Below are positions 55,879-64,000 of a stretch of 64,000 bases of DNA, piece after piece. Origin of the DNA: Actinomortierella ambigua. Taxonomy: Eukaryota; Mortierellomycota; Mortierellomycetes; Mortierellales; Mortierellaceae. The translations under genes were made by a program, and so were the position numbers. Within the stretch, counting starts at the first letter, position 1. Every line of letters begins with the position of its first letter. Under the pieces are notes generated by a model, which saw nothing but the letters and a program-made list of their open reading frames with translations, made no database searches and was not told the origin of the DNA. Location of the stretch: assembly GCA_016098155.1 (NCBI GenBank), contig JAAAJB010000050.1:32224-96223 (forward strand), in the 5' to 3' direction.

Positions 55879-57651
55879 TCACCACCATGGCTGCTTCAAA
55901 TCTAAGCTTGGCCAATGTTCGTTCATCCATTGTCGGTGCTGGTGATGCTCTACACCGAGACAGGACATAAGAGAAAGTCGTGGCCAGCACACCTTCATGA
56001 TGCATAAATCTGTTGTGTCTGAGATGTAAAAGTGTCGGCCGAGTTGAAGCTCCTGCAGCCGCTGCAAGTGCATCAGAAGCGGCCAACATGTCGACGTGAT
56101 CCGTGTCGCGGCTGTGTGGTCGTCCGGTGAATAGACGACCTTGAGTCGCAGACGCTTGAGTCGTGTCAACTCTGAAAGACGAGTCATTAGGACCCTCTCC
56201 GCCTGCACCCACTCCTCCTCTATCTCCACCTTTGAATCTGCCCCTGACTCTGCCCCTGATTCTGCCTCTCTCTCCTCTTTAACCTCCCATGCCTCTCCCA
56301 TCGTGGTCTTGGCTGTCGTCTTTTTCGTGACAGCATAGGACATTAGTGCTGGGTCCTTACATACCAGCTGCAAGCTGACCTCGAGGTACAGCACCTCCAA
56401 TTGGCGACACACCCACGGTGTTGAGAGAATCGTTCGCAGATCCGGGGCCATGGCGGACATGTCCACGACTAATGTCTTTAAGTGGGGAAAGGATTGTACT
56501 AGCCCTCGAAGCGGTGGCCACAACGACCCGGGGACACAGGGGCGAGCCAGAAACTTCACGTCTAGCGATTCTAAACTCTCCGCATGATGCTTCGCTAGTA
56601 CCTCGACGTCCTCCTTGGCAACAGCAACTAGGAGGACACGACGCAGCCGTTTCATTCCTTGAGTGGCCTGTAAGATTTGAAGGCTGACAACCCGCCCCTC
56701 CTCTCCGCCTCCCATCTGAACCAGCCGAGGATGAGGGAAAGGCATTGTGAGCTGGATCTCACGCAGCTGCTCTCCACAGTCACCGCGTCGGAGCACGTTG
56801 CAGAGACTGGTACACACGGGTAGAGGCATTCCACCCAGCTGCAGAAATTCCAATGCCGGGCACCGCGCCAAGACTTGTTCGCCAAACGCAATGTCGTTGC
56901 AGTCTGATCGAAGCTCGAGACGCTTGAGTCGAGGAAAGATGGCAGGGAAGGGAGAGAAGGGAGAGGATGGTGATGTGATCGGATCAGTGATATCAGAGGA
57001 TTGGTGTTGCCTTTCTCCATCCTCGTCCTCGTTGGACGGCTCTATGTCGCTTTGGAGTGCCAGCTCTTCAAGGGCCGGGCACGCTGTCAATATCCGGAGG
57101 CAGAATCGGACAGTCGATGGCCAATGTAGCGAAAGGCGGCGCAGTGAGGGGAGGTCCGCGACTAGGCGTGGTAGAAGGGTCGCCCCGGCACCCCATGCCT
57201 CTATGCGTCGTCGTTCGTCCCCGGATAGTGCAAACAAGACGAGCACCAGGCTCAGCTGTCGGATGGTTTTGCTATTGAGGCAGATCAACTTCGTCGACGA
57301 CTCCCAGGCAGTGTCCCCGTTGACCACGACATACATCGAGACCAACGACCGACACTGGTCGATCAAGATGGAGGAAACCGTTTGTGGGTGCGCGGAGAAT
57401 GTGTGGTGCCACACGAAATGCTGGATCCAGACGGCGTTACGGCGAAGGGCTTCTAGCCATTCACGGCGCCGATCAGCAGACTCGTTGGAGCGGCTATAGC
57501 CCTCGCCCCGGAAGGCTCGCCAGACGGATGGCTGAAAGGAGTCGTGCCAGGCCTTGCACACAAGTGCGCAGGCTTGGAGGCTCTTGAAATCCAACTGCTC
57601 GGCAATGAGCAAACGTATTTCTGGCAGGTCCATGGGATGTGTGTCTGGCAT
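55879..57651 (-). CDS. F-box-like/LRR protein, third locus
   Basis: Single exon, 590 residues. The N-terminus has a short F-box-like helix set, LPEIRLLIAEQLDFKSLQAC then LVCKAWHDSFQPSVWR (about residues 9-46). Leucine-rich stretches follow (FPRLKRLELRS, CPALEFLQLGG, LTRLKRLRLKV). A Lys/Glu-rich insert with GAESGADSK lies at about 470-490. The start is the ATG at 57651; the ten codons upstream have no ATG. It is unrelated in detail to the tandem pair at the left end. It likely recruits an unknown substrate to SCF. It converges with Pmp3 (118 bp between stops) and is divergent from the giant gene (227 bp). Confidence 0.82.
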   Translation of the reverse strand: MPDTHPMDLPEIRLLIAEQLDFKSLQACALVCKAWHDSFQPSVWRAFRGEGYSRSNESADRRREWLEALRRNAVWIQHFVWHHTFSAHPQTVSSILIDQCRSLVSMYVVVNGDTAWESSTKLICLNSKTIRQLSLVLVLFALSGDERRRIEAWGAGATLLPRLVADLPSLRRLSLHWPSTVRFCLRILTACPALEELALQSDIEPSNEDEDGERQHQSSDITDPITSPSSPFSPFPAIFPRLKRLELRSDCNDIAFGEQVLARCPALEFLQLGGMPLPVCTSLCNVLRRGDCGEQLREIQLTMPFPHPRLVQMGGGEEGRVVSLQILQATQGMKRLRRVLLVAVAKEDVEVLAKHHAESLESLDVKFLARPCVPGSLWPPLRGLVQSFPHLKTLVVDMSAMAPDLRTILSTPWVCRQLEVLYLEVSLQLVCKDPALMSYAVTKKTTAKTTMGEAWEVKEEREAESGAESGADSKVEIEEEWVQAERVLMTRLSELTRLKRLRLKVVYSPDDHTAATRITSTCWPLLMHLQRLQELQLGRHFYISDTTDLCIMKVCWPRLSLMSCLGVEHHQHRQWMNEHWPSLDLKQPWW

Positions 57652-57878
57652 GATGTGGTGCGCATGTTCACACGGACTCAATTTTTATCGCAGGGGAGGG
57701 TGAGCGGGCTGAGAGGGAAGCCAGGGATGAGAGACATTTTTGAGGACCTTTCTTTTTGCATAGCCAAGTTTCTTGCTCTTGCTCTTACTCTTCACCCTTG
57801 CGCCGCTTCTCGACAAAGCTTATAATTATTGGGCCATGGACCTCCAATTCTTCTCTACGAATCCGCATCATCACCCAA
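57652..57878. promoter_or_regulatory. Bidirectional promoter of third F-box gene and giant gene
   Basis: 227 bp between divergent start codons. ATTGG (inverted CCAAT) at 57829-57833 and a TATA-like TTATAATTA just before it lie about 45-55 bp upstream of the giant gene's ATG. Confidence 0.45.
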
Positions 57879-60800
57879 ATGGAATCCGCTAATGAGCTAG
57901 TCATCCGCTCGGAACAGGACTTTACTAGCTTCATCTCGTGCATGCCTTTTAAGGCCCGAATGGCAGTGGCACGGCAGCTTGTCAACGACTATGGCAGCAA
58001 GGTGTTGTCGCTGGTTAAACAACTGATTGCCACCAAACCTTTTGTCGCTGAGATTCCGTTGTTACAACCTCCTGTAAATCCCGAGTCGCTCAACGCAGAT
58101 GGAAGCGACCCCAACCCGGTAGTGGTCAACACACCGCTCATCCATCCTCCGACAGACTCTTCGAGGCGTTACCTGGCTCGCTCTTTGGGTCTAACTATGG
58201 CGTGTTCGCTCGTCATGACCGGTGTCAAGGAGGCCCTGCCTTTACTGCTCGAGCAGATCAATCACCCATCCTCGGTAGGCAAGAAGCAAGTCAGTGCTCT
58301 CCTGGCAACCTACGCGTCCGATGACGAGATCCTGGCTGTTACATGCAACGCATCCCAGGAAACCATCCACCGTCTTGCAGACGCCCTTATCAGCAAGAGA
58401 CGTAGACCTCTTGCTTTCAAGATTCGCGGCATGCCTTTGCCTGTGGTACGTATACCGAGTCATTTGTTTTTCCGTTGCGTAGTTTGTTGATAATGTGCTC
58501 AAGTCTGACTCTTTTTCTACCCATTCGCCTTCCCACGAGTTAGTTCCGGGCTCAAACCCCTACAACACAGTTGCTGGAGAACCTTGGGGCCCAACTTCAG
58601 GCGTCGGAACCATTCGAGAGTCGAGTGGTGTGGGCGGAGTACTCGACACTGATCCGCTTTCGCAGAAGCAAAAACAGCCCCTTCGCGAGCGACGAAAAGA
58701 CCAATGGGCAGATCAAGGACTCTATTCTAAAATTGCAGGAGCTCTACCCCGCTCTCTGCAACTGGGATCAACGGCTCAATCAGGGAGACCCAACACTGCC
58801 CGATATCATCGTCGACAATCTGTACCATTTCCTTACGCATGATGTCCAGCGCACCATGAAAATCATCAAGCAAACCATCTGGAGGCGAGTAGGCGGTCAG
58901 GGATACGCGGTATGCATCCCATGGCAACTCTGGTCTGGCCGCGTTCAAGAGTTTTGGAACAGCCAAGATGGTATGGTTCTCAAGGATTTTTACACATATC
59001 TGATCGGCGTCGACAATGGCGAATTGGTTATGCGTGGGATGTTACCTTGCCCCAAGGTTTTCCAGAATTGTCGCACACCTGTAGTGGACAGTCTCAGCCG
59101 CTTGGCGTTCGCTCTTTTGCAGAGGGACGAGTTTAGCCTGGTACCCAGCAACGACGACGATTTGGCCAAAACATCCGCTCGTATCGATGCGATCATTTCG
59201 TTTGCAGTCTCCGCCATCGAGAATCTTGCCCAACGCTCCCAAGGCTGTTCTATGTCCGAGGCAAAGGTCGAGCCTGCCCAAGTCGTGTACCTCACCACCT
59301 GCAACTTGTTGAGAGACACTTTGCGCTGTGTCATTCCAGTTCTCAAGCGGTTCCACAGCAACAAGACGGAGTTGGTTGACCGAATCAAATCGACGATGCT
59401 GAACAAACTTGTCGGCGAGTACTTTAGATGCCAGGCCCATGCTACAGGGATGTTCCCTCAGCTAGCCTTGGTCGTGTTTGAGGAAATCAGGCCATTCTTT
59501 GACGTTCCCGAGCGCATCCCGGTGTCGCTGAGCAATATCGCCGACAACCTCTTGGTAGCACTCCAGCCTGCATCGGAGTCAGTGTACGACATTCGTCTCG
59601 ACATGCCCAACAGACCGTTCTCGTCGATGCCACCATGGGACAACGAGGAGGTCTTCAATGTCACAGTTCTCCAGGAATTTGAGAGGACCCAAGGGACTGA
59701 GGCGGGTTTGTTTGACCATGGCTTTAGCACGCGCCTCCGCAATTTTGGCCTCAGCCTCAAGCAAAGCCAGCGAAACAACGTGGCGACCTGGTTGATAGAG
59801 GGGTCAGGTCTTCACACCGTTCTCGCCAAGAAGATCTCACACTTTGATATCACCTCTTTGTTTGGTGGAGTGCTGTCAGACCCCGAGATGCGCCATCGAT
59901 TCATCTATCCGTTTATTTTCGGCGATCTCAAGGATGGAGCAGATCTGAGGAACGAATGTCAAAAATGGGCTGCCTACCTAGATATCCGTGATGCAGAGAC
60001 GCGCGCCCTGATGGTCAAGGAGGCATCCAAGGCTTCCTTCGCCGACCGTCTCAAGTGGATGGCTGCCATACTCGAAGCCACGCGCCGTAGTGGTAGCGTG
60101 CGCGATTGGATCGAAACGCTAAAGTGGCTACTTCCACGGTATGTATCTCGTCCTTTATTATTTTTTTTCTACCTGATGACGTTTGGTAAGTCGTTGGCAG
60201 TATGCTAATCGAACACTTCATGGTTTGCAACATTAGGATCCGTAACGAGATTCAGCCCAATTTGCTACAATTGGTGCCTTATCTAACGCCGTCAGACTAC
60301 TCCATCCCCCGCCAATACCTGGATAAAGCGACCATTGAAGAGGCCGGGGAATTGGTCAAGCTCTATTCGACGATGGATGCGCAGGTAAGCATCTGGTGAT
60401 CGAATGCAGGCAGTAGTTTGATACAACATTCAATGAGTTCATTACCTTCTACTGACATTTTTTTTCGCGCTCAATCTACCAACTAACTGCTCTCTCGTAG
60501 AATACGTCGGCGATATCTCCTTTAGGCCGAATTACCGAATTCCTTGAGACGCTCGCGGTCCAGGCTATGAACCGATTCATTCATAATCCGTCCCATCCCT
60601 TTTTTCAGTTTGGTACTGACATCTTATGGTGCCAATCCTTGTCACGACATGGAGCAACAAATGCGTTGGAGAATTATGACCTTAGATTCGACGAGCCTTG
60701 CTATGGGTGTGATGACCATAACGAACAAGAGGAGCTGGAGCGCCGCAGGCGGGTCGTGAAGAGTAGGCTGGAGGACTGTGATGGACAACGCCGTCTTATC

Positions 60801-63800
60801 CGTGTCCCCGACGGCCAGGAGGAGGCGCTCGTTCAGACCAAGCTTGCCATTTTTCAGAAGCGTTGGCTGGAGGTCAAAAATGCTGTCATGGCCGCCCAGC
60901 AGCTTGATCCCAAGGAGGGGGATGATTCGCTAGAGATTGGCCAGCCCGCGATCTGGAGCAAGCAGTGCTCTTCTTTGGTTTGGCAGCTAGGATGGCGCTG
61001 GGAACGCTCATCCACTCTTCGGCATCAGGTGGAGCGCTGGATGGAGATCCTCAAGTTGGCAAAGAAGAAGATATGTGGTGCGGACGAGGTTCTCGACTGG
61101 AGAGATGGTTGTGAGGTCTCGAGTGCCTCTGATTTCATGGAGGGTGTCTTCGCCGTGTACAAAACACCATACTGGCTCCAGCTGAATGGCGATAAACTTG
61201 AGATTTACGGCAGGTACATGAGCCTGAAACTCAGGTCAACTTCCAACCAGGCAGTGGTGGACAATGAAAGGAGGTTCCTCGAGGATAAGGAGTTTAGGAA
61301 GAAGACAAGAAGGACTCTCGATGACCTGTACCTTGAGTGGCTCAAAGTGTCCAAGTCGGCTATCCTTGTTCCAGGAGTACTCAGGTTCTTGATGACGAAA
61401 CGTCAGGATCTGTTGACGGACGAAATTATTTCGGTCACCACAACGTTCAGCGGCGTCTTTAACCAGACAACGGCAAGCACACACTGGGATATTTTCATCA
61501 GCCATCCCGACCGCTTGACGCCTCACCAATGCGAATTGCTGAAAAAGCGTTACCGCACAGGTCTGCTCGATTCTACGCGTGCGTTTTCTCTACGCATCAG
61601 CCATGCAGAGGCGTTTGTCAAGTTGCCCGTCATCACAATCGCCGACGTTTCCGATATTTTGGTCCTCCCCAATCTTCCCTCGCGCATCGCAGAGGCGCTG
61701 CTCATGTTTCTCCCAAACCTTAATGAGCCTGCCTCTGCCCTCCAGGTGCTCCTTGCCCCGGTTTATTTGCAGTCTCACTTAGCCCGAACTGCTATTTACG
61801 CCGTCAAGAATGCGCTGCAGCATGTTCATCATGGGTTGGTTGCCGATTTCATTGCCCCTCTCTTCCCTCCACCTGGTGGCAAGCGTGCCAAGGTCACGGT
61901 CCAGAAGGAGGCATTGCGACTCGTGTGTGGCAGCATGAAACTGTTTGCTAGCGATACCACGCAGGCACTGGTGAAGCGACTCTGGAGTCGAGCAGACCTT
62001 CATCGTGACGTTCGTTCAGTGTTGATCCAGCAACTCATTGGTCTTCTTGTCTCGGAGGAGGCGAACGAGGGAGCTTTTGCCACTGCACGTGAGATGGCGT
62101 GGAGCATGTTATCTGAGGCAGCGAGGAACAAGGACTGGTGTACGGAGGGCATCACAATGGCGCTCTTGGCAGTGTCGCCCATGGTGTGCATTGGCCAATC
62201 GAGGGGCGTTTCTGTATCTCACGGTCTACATGTCCAGGTTCCCTGGAACACGTCCCTTTCGCAGTTATCACGCGTGACAATCCCTAGCCGCTTGGTTGAC
62301 GAGTATGTGGACAGAGTTCTCCTCCCAATGACAGAAGGGTTGGGTGAAGGCGGGGCGTTGGTTGAGTCGAGAATGATGACTTACTACATACTGATCAACA
62401 CGGCTGGTTGGATCACCTACGGAAACGCTGCCGCACTCGCTAGGCGATGGGGAAAGGAGCTCAGCGAGTTTTCAGAACACCTCCCGGCACTAAGGATTCT
62501 GCTGGTGATTGGCCTTGCACATTGCGTCCACCCCGAGGCGCAGCACGCTATGGCAAACGGTACCCAAGCCACGGTTGCATGGGGGGCGCTTATCAACCAT
62601 GTACGCGAGCTTGCTGTCGCCCTCAAGGACATGTCCAACAGCCGCAATTCTCGCTTACGATACCTTCAGCGAATCTGGGACCTCAAGCTCGACCACAGCT
62701 TGATATGCTACAACGCCAGTACTGACCGCAAAGCCGCCGGCTTTGCTGGCCACTCCATGGATCTTGTGCAGCCGTTGCTGGATGCTGGCCTCGAGTCGTT
62801 GTTCTGGACGATGATGGTGACTCGTGAGATTTCTGCCCTTGAACTCAAGCCTGAGTGGACACAGGACATCATCAACGAGGAAGCCCATCGCATTCTGCTT
62901 CGTATCGTGGCGCTCAGCAACAAGTACCTGTCGGACATTGAGGATGTGAAGACATTGGTCGAAAGGTTGCTCAACAAGGCTGATAGGAAGAAGCAGCTCT
63001 GGGCATTCATCGGTCGAAAACTCCTGACACCTCTGGATTCGGACCTTACCTCTTGGGTCCATCTCGACGCGGTGGCTTTAATGACTCTGAACAAGAACGG
63101 CGGTCTGTTTGAGCTTCAGGAGGTCAGTGCCCTTATCGAGCGCGTGGCGAACCATGGAGCCGATAATTTTTACAGGACCAACAGCGAGCTACTTGGTATC
63201 CTCTTGGCGAAAGAGCTGGACATTCATGAGCAGAGGCGCAGGGAGGAAACCAACGAGCACTATCTCAAGCTCTTCCGTGAGGTACTTCAGCCTATTGTGG
63301 ACCGTGCCCAACGTTCAGGATGGAAGCATGGACCAGATGCATCCTTGTTGCGCGCTGTCACACACGGTGCCTGGCCGATCTTATCCCGTGCCTTTATCGA
63401 CCTTTCGGGTGAGATGCTCCACTACAACATTGAACGTTCACTTGAAATATCGGTGAGCGAGAGCTCATTGCAGAGCCTGTTGTGTGGTTTTCTGTCCTCG
63501 GTGCTTCAGATGATCAAGGACCACCGGATGACACCTCTCGAGAGTTACCAATGCAGTGAGAGCGCAGGAATTTCACCCGCACGCGTGCTGGTGATTGAGG
63601 CGCTGATGAATGGCAAGCTTGCCAGTCTGAAGCTATCGGGGTTTCTCAACAGAAAACATGAGATGTCACCCGATGTCATGTTTGGGAATGGGTTTGTCTT
63701 GAAGCCACTGCCTATTAGCGAGGCATCCAGTGATGCTGACAGGGCCCAAGATGAGTATCAGACACCACTGTCTATGAAGGACATGGAGCAACACTGGGAG

Positions 63801-64000
63801 AGCATCCTCGATGCATCAGGTGGTTACTTCAGAGCTCTTAGTCAAGGTAAATCAAGCAGCTTTGACCTCATAGAGCTATGGAAAATGACACTGGGAGCGG
63901 TGGGACAAACTTATCCATACCGTTTATCATCCTGTTCGACCCCTCTTGTAGCTATCGAGAAGGCAACGTCCCTGGCAATATCGCCAGCCATGCAACATAC
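57879..64000 (+). CDS. Unrecognised giant protein, helical ARM/HEAT-like, 3' end missing
   Basis: At least five exons (57879-58445, 58544-60138, 60237-60384, 60501-63846, 63952 to the edge), continuous over about 1,900 codons with no stop, so the gene runs off the window. I do not recognise the family. The protein has no signal peptide or membrane segment. It is Leu- and Ala-rich with many amphipathic helices, for example LLPLLLEQINHPSSVGKKQV and LPNLPSRIAEALLMFLPNL, which resembles ARM/HEAT solenoids. Cys and Trp are frequent in the middle (CYGCDDHNEQ, WQLGWRWERS), but I see no zinc-binding spacing or catalytic motif. A 105-nt segment (63847-63951) has good splice sites yet is open in frame, so it is either intron or coding. 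The ATG at 57879 is the first in frame. Conserved fungal scaffold is the best guess, with low confidence on role. Confidence 0.8.

Overview
The window is a eukaryotic, fungal-type stretch of nuclear DNA. Genes carry short GT-AG introns (mostly about 70-220 nt), AATAAA signals follow several stops, and tRNA genes stand alone. The gene set (split aspartokinase, Pol5, Yak1, Pmp3, mitochondrial uL3 and ketoacyl synthase) is fungal. The tandem F-box/LRR genes, a TKL-type kinase fused to a long Sel1 array, and a Crypton-like recombinase suggest an early-diverging fungus, most likely Mortierellomycotina. That placement is inference. All exon joins were worked out by eye from splice signals, reading phase and family fit.

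Layout. 1-5.9 kb: two tandem, paralogous F-box/LRR genes. 6.5-6.8 kb: divergent tRNA-Ala(CGC) and initiator tRNA-Met. 7.1-9.6 kb (minus): a three-exon Crypton-like tyrosine recombinase. 10.0-13.0 kb (minus): kinase-Sel1 protein. 13.7-16.8 kb: mitochondrial ribosomal protein uL3 (minus) and a mitochondrial-type 3-oxoacyl-ACP synthase (plus) that share a 168-bp promoter. 16.8-20.9 kb: gene-poor and rich in CT microsatellites. 20.9-25.2 kb: trifunctional C1-tetrahydrofolate synthase with a long presequence. 25.2-28.4 kb: gene-poor. 28.4-30.6 kb: OPT transporter. 32.2-39.1 kb: a very large Yak1/DYRK kinase. 39.8-41.9 kb: aspartokinase with two perfect Gcn4-type sites upstream. 42.3-47.4 kb (minus): a Net1/Dnt1-like protein with AT-hooks. 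47.8-51.9 kb (plus): Pol5, divergent from it; both are expected in the nucleolus. 52.5-54.7 kb: IQM-type IQ-motif protein. 54.9-55.8 kb: a Pmp3-family gene that needs a 4-nt micro-exon. 55.9-57.7 kb (minus): a third F-box-type gene. 57.9 kb to the right edge: an unrecognised giant protein of at least 1,900 residues, cut by the window end.

How the genes fit together. Most are unrelated housekeeping or regulatory genes. Three shared or adjacent promoters suggest functional pairing: uL3m with ketoacyl synthase (mitochondrial), Dnt1-like with Pol5 (nucleolar), and the third F-box gene with the giant unknown protein. The points most worth checking are the Pmp3 micro-exon, the giant unknown protein, the recombinase beside the tRNA pair, and the Sel1 array cut by a stop codon inside its sixteenth repeat.
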